In this document: positions 10,916 to 22,259 of the stretch, in pieces | Numbering within the stretch: position 1 is the stretch's first letter | Layout of the letters: every line of letters starts with the position of its first letter | DNA from: Dugong dugon | Lineage: Eukaryota > Chordata > Mammalia > Sirenia > Dugongidae | Assembly (NCBI GenBank): GCA_030035585.1 | Contig: CM057462.1 | Span: 94,509,234 to 94,573,233 of the forward strand | Reading direction: 5' to 3' | DNA: 64,000 nt | The notes under the pieces: model-generated | What the model was told of the DNA's origin: nothing | The model's input: only the letters and a program-made list of their open reading frames with translations | Database searches by the model: none | Program-made: the position numbers and the translations under genes

Positions 10916-11504
10916 GCGGTTTAAATAATTTGAAAATCTTTCTTATTAAAAAAAACCCCGCCTTTTAAATGCTTAGATAATTCCACAAGAATTAAAGCAT
11001 ATCTTCGTGGGCCTAAAACAAGTAGGAACTGAAAACCAGAGCTGTAAGCCCTTTAGTTGCTGTTGCTGATTCTGTATAGTGTTTGTTGGTCTAAGTAACA
11101 TAGGAGCTTATATGTTCGTAGCATTTTAGGAGAAAATGAGATTTTGGGCCTTCAGGAAATGTGGATTTATAACTAAGATCAAGTTACTTGAAGGGCTCCA
11201 TACTTAATGAGAATATTAAATAAAATCTAGCTATTAACAAAGAGATGTAACAAGAAAGGCTTAACTGTTATGTCCTGGACTCTAAGTGGGAAAAAAGTCT
11301 TCCCTGGGAATTCCTGACCAGAGTCCCGTCTTGACACAAGTTTGGGAAATGAATTTACACCATTTGCAGATTCTAGAGCCAACAAGTCAAAAAAGGTTAA
11401 CATAAAAGTGGTCCTGTGATGTAATATTTTTGTGGCTTTTGCCAAAATCAAATTAAAAACTACTCTGGAGGGACACATCTTCAACTCAGGCCTCATAGGG
11501 TTGA
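10916..11504. other. Unassigned DNA
   Basis: No family recognised. The minus-strand frame at 11227-11496 has no known motif. Confidence 0.5.
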
Positions 11505-12326
11505 CACAGATTAAAATAATTCAAACATAAACTCAGAGTCCAAACTTATAAAACACACGAGGATACGATCTGCTGTGAACAAGAAAGAGAAGAACAACAT
11601 CACAATTAGCCGTCCCAAGAATGTAGGATAATGGCATTATCAGATACAGACTCTAAAATGATTAAGAGTAATATAATTTAAGAAAGGAATGAAATATATG
11701 GGAAAAGAAATAGATATCAACAAAGATCATACAGACTTGAAAAATATACAAATACAAAGTCTAGAAATTAAATATATAGTCATTGTAATTAAAAAATGGT
11801 GACTACCACTTGTAAACCTAAGGTGCCCAGCAGGAACAATTATTAAACCTCTCTACAGGATCATGTCCTCCAACCAAGCTGTCCTTGATTCCCACAGACA
11901 ACCTTCACTAAAGAGAAGTTCACAATCAAAATTATGAAACAAAAGAATAAACCATGCACTATGAGAATAAGTCATCAAACCCAATAAACAATAGGATTAA
12001 GCTTATCAGAACTTTAAAATTAGCTTTCGGATAGTAAATAAAGACATAAAATAAATAATTGAAAATGATACAGAAAATCATTATTAATCAAACACAGTAG
12101 AATTCAAGAACCAAACATAACACCAAGAAGTTTTTTTTAAAGTCATTAATATTAAAAAGTTAATGGGAGGATTTAACAGAAGAATAAACATAATTAGTAA
12201 ACTAGAATATAGAGTCATGAGTTTACTCAGATTGCAGTTCATAAAGGTAAAGAAAAGGAATGTAGGAGGTGGAAAAAGAAGGTAAATACGTATTTAATAG
12301 GAGTTCTAGAGAGAGATAACGGAGAG
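11505..12326 (+). mobile_element. Old L1 5' UTR/ORF1 relic, first part
   Basis: A-rich sense strand with landmarks of ancient L1 5' regions (TTATCAGATACAGACTCTAAA, GGAGGATTTAACAGAAGA, AGTAAACTAGAATATAGAG). No open ORF1 survives. It is cut by the solo LTR at 12327-12885 and continues after it. Confidence 0.6.
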
Positions 12327-12885
12327 TGTTATGGATTGAATTTTTTCCCCAAAAAATGTGTGTTAATTTGGCTAGGCTATGATTCCCAGTATTGTGTGAT
12401 TGTCCTTCATTTTGCGATCTGATGTAATTATCCTATGTGCCGTAAATCCTAACCTTTATGATGTTAATGAGGCAGGATTAGAGGCAGTTATGGGGCAGAA
12501 CACAATCTATAGGATTAGGTTGTATTTTGAGTCAATCTCTTTTGAGATATAAAATAGAACTGAGCAGAGAGGAGAGGGACCTCATTACTACCAAGAAAGA
12601 AGAGACAGGAGTGGAGCACATCCCCAGGATCCTTGTGCTGAGAAGTTCCTAGACCCAGGGGAAGATTGATGCCAAGACACGTGGAGATCTCCAAGTAATG
12701 CCAGGCCCACAGATGTTGAAAGGAGACAAGGACCTTCCCCCAGAACCGACAGAGAGAAAGCCTTCCCTGAGAGCTGGCTCCCTGAATTTGGACTTGTAGC
12801 CTCTTAAACTGTGAGAGGGTAAATTTCTGTTTGTTAAAGCCATCCACTTGTATTTATGCTATAGCAGCATTAGAAAACTAAGACC
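12327..12885 (+). repeat. MaLR-type solo LTR with 5-bp TSD
   Basis: 559-bp LTR starting TGTTATGGATTGAA and ending AAACTAAGACC (from ...CA), with duplications GAGAG at 12322-12326 and 12886-12890. Related to the LTRs of the 2927-4927 provirus, with an extra segment including TTTGGCTAGGCTATGATTCC. It was left by LTR-LTR recombination after insertion into the old L1. Confidence 0.88.
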
Positions 12886-13350
12886 GAGAGGATTGATGAA
12901 AAACATGAATCTTAAGACCCAAGAATCTTAAGTCCAGGTTGTGAATAAAGTGAATCCATACGTATACACATAATGATGGTTTCAAACTCTGAACACACAC
13001 GCAAAAGGAAATATTAAAAGAAACTGGGGGGCGGGGGGAGATAAGTAACCCTCACAGGCAGAATAAATAGACTCTAAACAGAGTTCTCAAAAGCACCAAT
13101 TGAAACCAGAAGACGATAGAATAATATCTAAAAAATAATGAGAAACAATAAGTACACCATAGAATCCACCACTGACAGACTCTTGCTGAAAGAATTGTCA
13201 AATGATATAGTTAAGGAAGAAAGAAATGGAACTCAGAAGGATAGAGTGAGATACAAGATGCATTCTTTAGCAAAAAAAATTAGTAAGCATGTGAATAAAC
13301 TGATTGTATTAAACAATAATGAAAATGTTGACTTATTAGGGGGTATGTAG
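12886..13350 (+). mobile_element. Old L1 ORF1 relic, second part
   Basis: Continues the L1 relic interrupted at 12326. The sense strand has the decayed C-terminal ORF1 passage (CAAAAGCACCAATTGAAACC, GAAACCAGAAGACGATAG). The 70-codon plus frame at 13138-13350 lies here but shows no intact domain. Confidence 0.5.
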
Positions 13351-13439
13351 ATAGTTTGAAATTAAATATTGCACAATAATGATCTAAGTGTTCTAAGGCC
13401 TTTATATGGTTCAGAAAGAAAGGAGAAATATGGATTATC

Positions 13440-15130
13440 TTTAGACATAAAATAAATCTTCCAAGCCTTCCCCAAAGGCACCCACAGCCATTTTCTAGGA
13501 TGATTGTGCACTGGAGAAATGGAAATACCCCGACCTTCAGAGATTACAAGCACAAGCTCTGAAATGACCCTGATTTCTGGAACTGAAAACCACTATGATT
13601 TAGTGGCTGAAGTTGCGAATTTTTGAAAGTCAAGTGATTAATATAGTATCAGCTATATCACAGTGGATTCAGCAGGTCTACAAACCAAGTTTCTTATTAT
13701 TTCCTCATTCCTGAATATATAATTGGAATATGAATAAACGACAACTGGCATAATTCGTCCATTAGCTCCTTGATCTATGGAGTGCAGGCTATTATGATAG
13801 GCAGGGCCAAATGCCTATCTGAGAAGTCCTTGGAACTTCTTCTCCATACCAGGATAGCGAAAAAGACTAGGGTTACCTCTGGAAAACTGCAGAGGATATC
13901 TCTTACATTTCCATTTAATTTACCGGTTAGGCACATACAGAATATACTTGAATCTTAGAAAATGTCTATAAATCATTGTCAACTTAATCAAGGGGTGACT
14001 GTAGTTGCAACTGCTATTCCAAGTGTGGTATCTATACTGGAGCAAATCCTCACAGCCCCTGTCAATGAGTACACAGCTATCAATCTAGCAAATGATTTTT
14101 TTTCTTTATATCAACTTACAAAGAACTCAAGAAGCAGTATAGTTCCATCTGACAGAAGTAGGGGTGTAACTTTACTATCTTGCCTCAGAGCTCTGTCATC
14201 TCTTTTGCCCTTTGCCATAATCTAGTTTGAAGAGAATTTAATCACGTTGACATTTCGATGAATACCATATTGATCCAATACTTTGATGATATCACATTGA
14301 TTGAATCTGATGAACTGGAAAAAGCAAAGACCTTCAATGCCTTAGTAAGACATATGCATACCAGATGGTGATCAAAAAACCCATAAAAAATCAAGACCTA
14401 TCACCTGGATGAAATTTCCAAGGGTCTAGTGGTTTCAAGTATATAAGAATATTACTATTTCCTCCCAAGTGAGAGATAAGTTGCTCTATTTTGCAATCCA
14501 TAATATAAAGAAAGAGACAGCATTTGCGGGATCTGAATTTTGGAGGCAACACACACACATATAAATATAATCTGTAAGGCTACCAGAAATCTGTAAGGTT
14601 GTCACTTTTGAGTAGGGTCTGAGCAAAAGACTGGTCTGTGGCATGATCAGGCGGCAATGCAAGAGGCCACTTGGGCCTTTGACCTTACATAAGCAAAGAT
14701 GCTCTGTGTCCTTCTAAGGAAATAGAGATGTTGTTTAGAGCCACTTTAGGCTTCAGCAATAGAATCACAGCATGAGCCCCTCAAATTTTAGAGCAAAGCC
14801 ATGCTATTTTCTGCAGATAATTATTCTCCTTTTGAGAAACAGCTTTCGGCTTGCTACTGAGCTCTAGTAGAGACTGAATGCCTAATTGTGGAATATCAAG
14901 TGACAATGTAACCTGAAATTCCTCTTATGAATAGGGTACTCTGATCCACCAAGCCAAAGCCTGGGGAATGAGCAGCAAATCATCAAGGGAAAATGGGATA
15001 CAAGAAAATAGCTTTGAACAGAGCTTGAGGGCATAAGTAAGATGCATATTCAGGTAGCTCAGACTTCCATAGCACTTACTCCTGCTGCACTGCTTTCTCT
15101 CTCACAATACATACCTTTCTCAGTCAACTG
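13440..15130 (+). pseudogene. ERVL pol relic: protease, RT, RNase H region
   Basis: Ancient endogenous retrovirus of the ERVL class, plus strand. In order: a protease-like part (about 13470-13830), a deleted connection, an RT part at 13965-14420 (open for 87 codons and including YTAINLANDFFSLY), an RT active-site relic reading YFDD in place of the usual Y-x-D-D near 14275-14290, an EFWRQH motif near 14535, then an RNase H-like part to about 15060. Frames shift several times and stops are frequent. No env or LTR of this element was found in the window. Confidence 0.75.
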
Positions 15131-16485
15131 GCTGTTTCCTTTGAGTGGACAATAAGCTAACTTTAACTGACATGGTCAGCTACAGTGATCATACTGCTGT
15201 GCTGAATATCAACAGATGGAATATTTATAAAAACTGACCATGTAATTAACTATATAAATAGATTGGGCTCTGATTCATTCTGATTCATACTTGCAAGCAA
15301 AGGAAGATTGAGTTCTCTGGAAACTTCAGTGATCAGTTCTTTAATAAGTTTACAGCATTCAGAAGTACATTCAGAAGTACATGCTGAAGCAGATGTGACT
15401 TCAGCTTTCTCCTTGATTTGGTCTTAAGGCAAAGACCGAATGGAGGGTCTTAAATCAGAAACAGGAGATACTACAATGGGAATCAGTCCCATTTCTAGAC
15501 TTCCAGCACCTCACTGAACATTTTGAAAGTGCCGTTGAACAAAAACAAAATAAGACTCAGAATAAATTGATAGATAACCTTATAAATGAAACAGCTAGAT
15601 GCTTCCACCCCACTCATTAAACCTAGAAGCTGGGAGTCTCTTGATATAGACAGTTAGAGATACTGTATACAGATATGATATTAAAAAATAAGTGTCCTGC
15701 CTTAGCTAAGAAATTAAAGGAAGAAAATCAAGTGAGTAATGAAGGGACTCTAAGGGAAATCAACTGCCCAATTTCCCATTTTACCCTTAAACTCAAAGGA
15801 GAAATTTCTCTTTTTTTCTTCATTATTTAATGTAACTTTTACCTTTATTTAAATCTTGATTGTGAAATTTACTTCATCAAATACAATGTAAGCAATCACT
15901 GCTTTTTCAACATTTATTCCAGCTTGAAGAAAATGTACACCATACCTTCATTTTAATTTTTTTTCATTTAAAGTATTTGTATCTTATATACTTGCAAATT
16001 TAGATTTTGTTTTATTTTCTAAATTGGTAAAAACTTCTCTCTATATTCAAGGAGAACATTGAAAATTTTTTTATTGATATGGGCACTATAATATCAACTT
16101 TAAACCTTACCACAATTACACAATCTCTCCCTTGACATCAACAAACTACTCAGGTAGTGGGTATCTCTAATAATCCTCAGACATTCCCCACATCCCAGCA
16201 CATAACTAGACTTACGCTTAAACCTTTAACCAAGGAACGTTCTTTCCTTTTCTGTGATGTCACACCTGCTAACTTGATAGGCAAAACAAATTGCAAGTTG
16301 TTTTTAACCATAGGGATCTGTGGTGATGGCTGATTGAACAGTCTTTAGAAATGACATATACAGAAGGACAATTTTTGGGTCTGCTGAGAAGATATCTAGC
16401 TTGAGGCACCATAGTAGGGATTCACATCTTCTTACCAAGTTTCCAGAACTAATACAGTTTATAGAGCCAAAGGCAAGGCTGGGTC
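15131..16485. other. AT-rich interval between two ERVL relics
   Basis: May contain further decayed ERVL sequence (about 15280-15700, possibly gag-like) and unrelated AT-rich DNA (15800-16090). I cannot place any piece reliably and see no open frame with a domain. Confidence 0.4.
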
Positions 16486-16970
16486 CCTTTGAGGGAATGT
16501 GACTTCCTCCAAGCCTTTGCCTGAGACATCTGCAGCCATTTACCCAATTGACTGTGCACTGTGGAAAGAGAAATGCCCAGATCTTGTAGGAGTTATTAGA
16601 TAATGGCCCTGAATTTACGCTGAATCCCAGAGATCAGAAACACAACTGTGTGCCACAGGTTACAGTAGAGCTTATGGAAGTTAGAGATAGATGGAGTCCT
16701 GACCTGAGCCTTGGATATAGTAACTTGTATTCTTTTTTCCAATCCCAGACTATATAGTGAGAATAGATGTTCTTTGTCAATGTCAGAATCACCATATTTG
16801 TTCTCTGACCTATGGAATGAGAACTATTATGGTGGGAAAGGCCAAGTGGAAGCTATTAAGAATGCCCCACCCCTAGAGGGAATTGCAGAGCTTATTCACC
16901 ATTAAAGACTTGAGAACTGCATGGGTGGTGCTTCCTACCAGATCTCAAGCTGAAGATTCTTAGGGACCAT
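16486..16970 (+). pseudogene. Second ERVL relic: protease to start of RT
   Basis: Collinear with 13470-13900: shared landmarks are the CAGCCATTT...GATTGTGCACTG...GAAATG stretch (13480 and 16530) and the ...ATGGAATGAGAACTATTATGGTGGGAAAGGCC stretch (13770-13810 and 16810-16845; given here as spaced landmarks). It keeps the connection that copy 1 has lost (GAGGGAATTGCAGAG...TTAAAGACTTGAGAAC...GTGGTGCTTCC). It stops before the RT core. Non-coding. Confidence 0.68.
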
Positions 16971-18084
16971 CTAAAAGTAGACAGTCTTCCATAAGGCGAC
17001 TGCTTCTACCCAAGACCTTCAGACCAAATAGATGACGGCACAGCTTTCCCACAAGACCTGGAGAACAAAACCATAGATTGTCATGCTTTAATCTGCATTA
17101 TTTTGCTCTTTATTTTCTTAGGCATCTCCTTCCCTTTTTTGCTGGTTTAAGGGTATTTTTAAACACCCTGATTAACTTTCTGCCCTGCTACTTACAGTAG
17201 TAATTGTGCCACCTTATCTCAGATTGTTAAGTGCCATCACCTGGTCTCTATCAAGCCACAGTCCTATTTTACCCACTGAAGTTAGAGAACCCAATTCCAC
17301 TGCATCATGCTTTACTGTCACGTCAAGCCTCAGAGGACCATAGAGCTATTCAAGGATACAGCTGACATTAAACTGAGACATTTCTGGACCTCCCGTAAGT
17401 GGTGGTTGAGCAGGTTGCACATAACTGATCTATTCCAATATATATCCATTTGTCTGGGAATTTGGACTTCTCTTTCAAAAGTATGTCAAGAGAGTAGTAG
17501 CCAAATTGTTATCACTCATAGGCCCAAAAAGATGATTGGAGACAGCAATTATCAGAGAACAGAATGAGAGAAAAATCAATCACTTTGAGAGGAACAGTCA
17601 ACTTGTGTTGAGGAATACAGAAAGCTGGAGGCCATCTAACAAGGAGAGAGACAAGGGAATAAATACCTCAACATCATTTTCTTTGCCTCCCTCCAGTTTC
17701 ATGCCAGGGCTTCCGATCGGCCATAGCCAACCAGAAGCAAGAAGACACGAGAGCCCTGTTGATGTAGTCCATATAGGTTAGCCTCCTGGGGCAAAGAGAA
17801 CTGTGGAAAAGAAAAGGCAGAGAGATTATTTTGCCTACTCTCAGAATAGAAGTGGAGATTCGTAAGTAAGCTGAGTGGCTTTTTAGACATTAAAAAGATA
17901 TTTCCACCAGCAAGTGATAACGTATAAATGCTCAAATGCACTACTGTTTTCTTATTCCTCCTAAAGAGAAAAGGAATTTGAAGAAACCCACAGAAAAGGA
18001 AGACCCATCAAAATCCTTGACAAGAGCTAAAGAGGATTAATCTGGATATGTACATATTAGAGTCAAACTGATCAGAGCAGAGGA
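16971..18084. other. Unassigned DNA, partly repeat-like
   Basis: No confident call. The stretch 17670-17890 (TGATGTAGTCCATATAGGTTAGCCTCCTGGGGCA, quoted in part) looks like an ancient interspersed mammalian repeat, but I cannot name the family. Frames of 80-86 codons have no domain motifs. Confidence 0.4.
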
Positions 18085-18510
18085 ATCTGGTTCTCATTTA
18101 GGACCTGCCAACATGAAATGTTGTTCTCCCACATTTTTGCATGGTTCACTCCCTGACTTCATGCAGGTCTCTCCTCAAGCTGACTTTCTCAGAGAGATCT
18201 TCTAAGACCAAATTATCTAAAATTGTGCCTTTGCAAATCACTCTGCTTTATTTTTATAAACCCATTCCCAAATAAAGTTACATTAATATTTCGTTTGCTT
18301 AATTTTTATTGTCTGTCTTTCTCACTGGAATATAAGCAGCAGGTCTAATTTTTTTAAAATTAGTTCTGTTGCTTTCCTGCTATACTGTCCATTTCCAGCA
18401 AGCTGGCAGCAAGCAGTGCCTTAGTTACATTTATACCTTCAGTGTCTGTGATAGTGTCTGGTATAGAGGAAGTCCTGGAAAAATTTTTACGGACTGAAAT
18501 TGAACAAAAT
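18085..18510 (+). mobile_element. L2 LINE 3' fragment
   Basis: Diverged L2 3' end: ...CTTTCTCAGAGAGATCTTC, later CACTGGAATATAAGC and a ...GTGTCTGGTATAGAGGAAG passage near the 3' end. Ancient and non-coding. Confidence 0.65.
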
Positions 18511-18714
18511 CAATTTGAGTGAAATGTTTAGGACAAAGAAGTGTTGACGCTGCCTGCTTTCCACTGGAGCATTAAAAATAAGTCAACTAGGAAATTTCTG
18601 GTTTGACAATCCTTTTCTCTGCCTCTTCCAAGCTATTTGAAATGACATTTCTCCTTGTTATAGATTATATATCCTTCTTCTCACTTTTGTGCTGTCTTAG
18701 ATGTGGCAAAAGAA

Positions 18715-18885
18715 CTGGAATTTATTGAGGGCTGTCAGTGTGCCAAGAGCAGTACTCATCACTTAAATATTCACAATGGTTAGTAGCCCCAGTGAGAAAA
18801 TGGGAGCTTAGTAACTTTTCCACGACTCAGAACTAGTAAGTGGCAGATTCAGGATAGGAGTCCAGGCCTAAAGGCCTGTAAGTAT
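18715..18885 (-). mobile_element. MIR SINE
   Basis: The plus strand reads as the complement of MIR: TGTGCCAAGAGCAGTACTCA, GAGAAAATGGGAGCTTAG, AGTAACTTTTCCACGACTCA, GAACTAGTAAGTGGCAG. Diverged, as expected for this ancient family. Confidence 0.75.
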
Positions 18886-19153
18886 CAAAACCAGCTGGTC
18901 AGATACTGTGCCCCGCGGACAAAGATCCCTTCTTGACTCAGAGATTAGGACTCTTCCTGTGTCAAGACTGGAATGGGCATTGGGGGAGGACACAGTACTT
19001 CTTGGTTCCAAATTTCCAGAGTTAGGACACAATCGTGAGCTGACCAATTGATGTAGGGTTCATTAAGTTACCCATGAAGTGAAAAAAATTTATATTAAAA
19101 AAAAAAAGTTCCAACCTCTGTCTTTTCCACAGCGCCTGCAAGCCATCCTTCCG

Positions 19154-19161
19154 ATTTGCAT
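19154..19161 (+). promoter_or_regulatory. Octamer motif ATTTGCAT
   Basis: Exact POU/Oct octamer, 10 bp upstream of the CTCF-like core below. A single 8-mer is weak evidence alone. Confidence 0.3.
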
Positions 19162-19171
19162 ATGTTCTGTT

Positions 19172-19183
19172 GCCACCTGCTGG
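19172..19183 (-). promoter_or_regulatory. Candidate CTCF core site
   Basis: The minus strand reads CCAGCAGGTGGC, an exact match to the CTCF core consensus CCASYAGRKGGC. Occupancy cannot be judged from sequence. Confidence 0.35.
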
Positions 19184-19221
19184 TAACCCGTGGGAAAGCA
19201 GAAGAAAGCTTCGCCACGCCT

Positions 19222-19636
19222 GGTAAGTGCTCAGCTATCTAGTCAGATCGGGACCCAGAGTGGCTAGTGTCACTTGCAGTTGTACTGAAAGACTTGTTTT
19301 GAGACGCTTAACTTTCCCCTATTCTTTCAGGTATCTTTGCGAAGTTCTAAGTGAAGGACTTCTGCCTTTAAATGGGGTGTGGGCAGCAGCCTCTTCCCTC
19401 GGTCCTCCAAGCCTTTGGTAATAAACGGGACCATTCACATGGAGGTCTCTGGGGTGCCTGGCTGACACGTAAGTCTGCATTTGCCAAATAAGAGTTCTTC
19501 CTTCTCTTTCCCCTCTCTGCACCAGAGGCCCCTCAGGAAACATTGGGGTTCTGCAGTCCTACCATTTGGAGCACACTTGGAGCATGAAATGGTCTCAAGG
19601 ATTTGGTGTCTTCTCTCTAGCATTTTAGGACTCCCC
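19222..19636. other. Unassigned, possibly LTR-like
   Basis: Moderately GC-rich; contains AATAAA at about 19420 and pyrimidine-rich runs (CCTTCTCTTTCCCCTCTC). This could be the 3' part of an unnamed retroviral LTR, but I found no TG/CA ends or duplication. Confidence 0.25.
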
Positions 19637-19644
19637 TGGCTAAA

Positions 19645-19810
19645 TGGAGCCCTGGTGGCACAATGGTTAAGAGCCTGGCTGCTAACCAAATGGTCGGCAG
19701 TTGGAATCCACCAGCCACTCCTTGGAAACCCTATGGGGCAGTTCTACTCTGTCCTATAGGGTTGCTATGAGTTGCAATCGACTAGACGGCAACAGATTTG
19801 GTTTTGATTT
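19645..19810 (+). mobile_element. AfroSINE with 8-bp TSD
   Basis: Complete plus-strand copy: GGAGCCCTGGTGGCACAATGG head, GGTCGGCAGTTGGAATCC B box, CTGTCCTATAGGGTTGC body, and a GACGGCAACAGATTTGG tail. The duplication TGGCTAAA lies at 19637-19644 and 19811-19818. Low divergence suggests a fairly recent copy. Confidence 0.93.
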
Positions 19811-19818
19811 TGGCTAAA

Positions 19819-20578
19819 AAATAGGCCCATGGACTTAAGCAAGAGAAGGCTCCCTTCATTAGGAGTGTGCTTGCCACTGTAGAATTTGCAGATGAAGCAG
19901 TTGGGTGCCTCCTGACCTGTTATTTCAGAGCTTCAGCTAAGCGGATTTCCAAGGTTGGCAGCGGACACAGACACCAAGTTATGCAATAGGATTGGACACC
20001 ATCCATTAATGACTTTAAAAGACTGTCTCATTGTTTTCCACCCTAAATCTGGGGAAAACATTAAGAAACAATGTGTGTGCACATATATGTCCATATATAC
20101 AATAATCATTTTTTTCTGATAAAAGACCAAATGCCAGCAGATCTTACCTGAGGATGATGTAATTTTGTTTTTCCTTATATGTAGTTTTTAGTTTTTCTGC
20201 TGTGAAAATGTACTACTGGTGTCGTATTTTTTAACTTAGAAAGAAAAAAAGAAAAAGAGTGTCTCTAAATCAGAGGCTTTAGTGATGAGTGGGATGGGCT
20301 AGGGTCTCCCAAGCAGGAGAGGGGAAAGCAGAGAGGAAAAGAGGAGCTCTATTTCCTGAGGACTTCGTTGCTACTCATTCACGTTACAGCCTGAAGATAG
20401 TGGACAGAGTTATTCAGCTTCTTTGACGCCATTGCTAGCTTGGCTGGAAGGGTATGCTGCTGGTGCTGGAGTCCTGGTACTGGTACTGGCCTTATGTCTC
20501 TGCCTGGTCTCGTTATTGCTTCAGAAATGCTCTTCTGTCACTACCTCTGTTCTTACCCTTCCACTCTCGTTTTCACCT
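19819..20578. other. Unassigned DNA
   Basis: No repeat or coding pattern recognised before the L1 fragment. Confidence 0.5.
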
Positions 20579-20593
20579 CAACCCCTCTGTCTT

Positions 20594-21063
20594 TTTTTTT
20601 AATTTGATTTTTTTTATTGTTGTACTTTAAGTGAAAGTTTACAATTCAAGTTAGTCTCGCATACAAAAATTTATACATAGTTATATGACCCTAGTTGCTC
20701 TCCCTGTACTGTGACAGCACACTCCTCTTTTCTACTCCTGATTTCCCATGTCCATTCAACCAGCTCCTGACCCTCTCTGCCTTCTCTTCTCACCTCCGGA
20801 CAGGAGCTGCCTATTTAGTTTCATATATCTGCTTGAGCTAAGAAGCACACTTTTTATGAGTATCATTTTACGTCCCATAGTCCAGTCTAATCTTTGTCTG
20901 AAGAGTTGGCTTCAGGAATTGTTTTAGTTCTGGGTTGACAGAGAGTCTGGGAGCCATGCTTTTTGAGGTTCCCCCAGTCTCAGTCAGACCATTAAGTCTG
21001 GTCTTTTTACTAGAATTTGAGTTCTGCACCCCACTTTTCTCCTGCTCCATCAGGGACTCCCTA
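20594..21063 (-). mobile_element. L1 'A', 5'-truncated 3' UTR only, 15-bp TSD
   Basis: Holds only the afrotherian L1 3' UTR (TTGTACTTTAAGTGAAAGTT, ATTAAGTCTGGTCTTTTTAC), read on the minus strand, with its poly(A) seen as a T-run at 20591-20600. The duplication CAACCCCTCTGTCTT is at 20579-20593 and 21064-21078. The target nick on the minus strand falls at TT/AAGA, as expected for L1 endonuclease. It landed on the left boundary of the LTR that starts at 21073. Confidence 0.92.
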
Positions 21064-21284
21064 CAACCCCTCTGTCTTAATTATCTAGTGGCACGATAAC
21101 AGAAATAGCACAAGTGGGTGGCTTTAACAAACAAATTTATTTTCTCATAGTTTGTTATTGTTAGGTGCCATCGAGTTGGTTCCGACTCATAGTGACCCTA
21201 TGTACAACAGAACAAAACACTGCCCGGTCCTGTGCCATCCTCACAATCGTTGCTATGTTTAAGCTCATTGTTGTAGCCACTGTG

Positions 21285-21488
21285 TCAGTTCATCTCCATG
21301 AGGATCTTCCTTTCTTTCAATGACCCTCTACCAAGCATGATTTCCTTCTCCAGGGACTGGTCCCTCCTGATAACATGTGCAAAGTATGTGAGATGAAGTC
21401 TTGCCATCCTTGCTTCTAAGGAGCATTCTGACTGTACTTCTTCCAAGACAGATTTGTTCTTTTTTCTGGCAGCCCATGTTATACTCAA
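21285..21488 (-). pseudogene. RTE ORF C-terminal relic
   Basis: 67 codons with SLEARMARLHLTYFAHVIRR and EKEIMLGR, the conserved RTE C-terminus downstream of the RT. The same block recurs on the plus strand at 29152-29320. It is separated from the RT part by the inserted LTR and by frameshifts. Confidence 0.85.
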
Positions 21489-21720
21489 TATTCTTCAACA
21501 AGACCATAATTTAAAGGCATCAATCCTTCTTTGGTCTTCCTTATTCATTGTCCAGCTTTCACATGCATATGAGGTGATTGAAAACCCCATGGCTTGGGTC
21601 AGGCGCACCTTAGTCCTTAAAGTGACATTTCTGCTTTTGAACACTTCAAAGAAATCTTTTGCACAGATTTACCCAGTGCAATACATTGTTTGATTTCTTG
21701 GCTGCTGCTTCCATCGGTGT

Positions 21721-22228
21721 TATTTTAGGCTCAGTTCTCTAGAGAAGCAAAACCATTAAAGCATATAAATACATGCATATATATAGAGACAGACAGAGAT
21801 TTATATCAAAGAAACAGCTCACGCAATTGTAGAGGCTGGAATGTCCCAAGTTCGTAGATCAGGATAGGGCTTCTCCTGATTCACGTAGCCGCAGGGGCTG
21901 GCGAACCCAAGATTGGCAGGTAAGCTGCTAGCTCAGGTCCCAAGAACCAGAGGTCAGATGAACAAGAGGCAGCTATAGGATCCAGAACAAGCCAAAAGCC
22001 TTGGCAAAGTGAGCAGAAAGGAAGTAGCTGGTGGAGGGCAGAGAGATGAAAGCTGAGGGGGTGGTGAGCTGCCACAGGCCCTGCTCCTGCCAGTGCTGCT
22101 CAGCAGATTCCATCATGGGGGTGATCACATATCACATTTTAACAAGGAAGTGATCATGCCATTATGCAACTGCCAAAACACTGAGAATCATAGCTCAGCC
22201 AAGCTGACACACAGTCTTAACCATCACA
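21721..22228 (-). repeat. LTR of MaLR/ERVL type inside the RTE, 5-bp TSD
   Basis: 508 bp. The minus strand starts TGTGATGGTTAAGACTGTG and ends CTCTAGAGAACTGAGCCTAAAATA. Duplications GGTGT lie at 21716-21720 and 22229-22233, and removing the element rejoins the RTE sequence exactly. The exact family is uncertain. The frame on the minus strand at 21881-22075 is a chance ORF. Confidence 0.85.
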
Positions 22229-22259
22229 GGTGTTGACTGTAGATCCAAGTAAGATGAAA

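Larger units (their letters stand above)
19132..19221 (+). other. Speculative exon-like segment
   Basis: A 90-bp segment preceded by a good acceptor (TCTTTTCCACAG) and followed by a near-consensus donor (GGTAAGTGC). One frame is open for 29 codons. No protein family is recognised. It may be chance or a non-coding transcript exon, and there is no supporting neighbour exon. Confidence 0.15.

Noticed and set aside
13962-14225. 87-codon frame as a preserved retroviral domain under selection
   Set aside because: It covers only part of the RT, loses the frame after about 40 recognisable residues and is followed by frameshifts; nothing suggests domestication.
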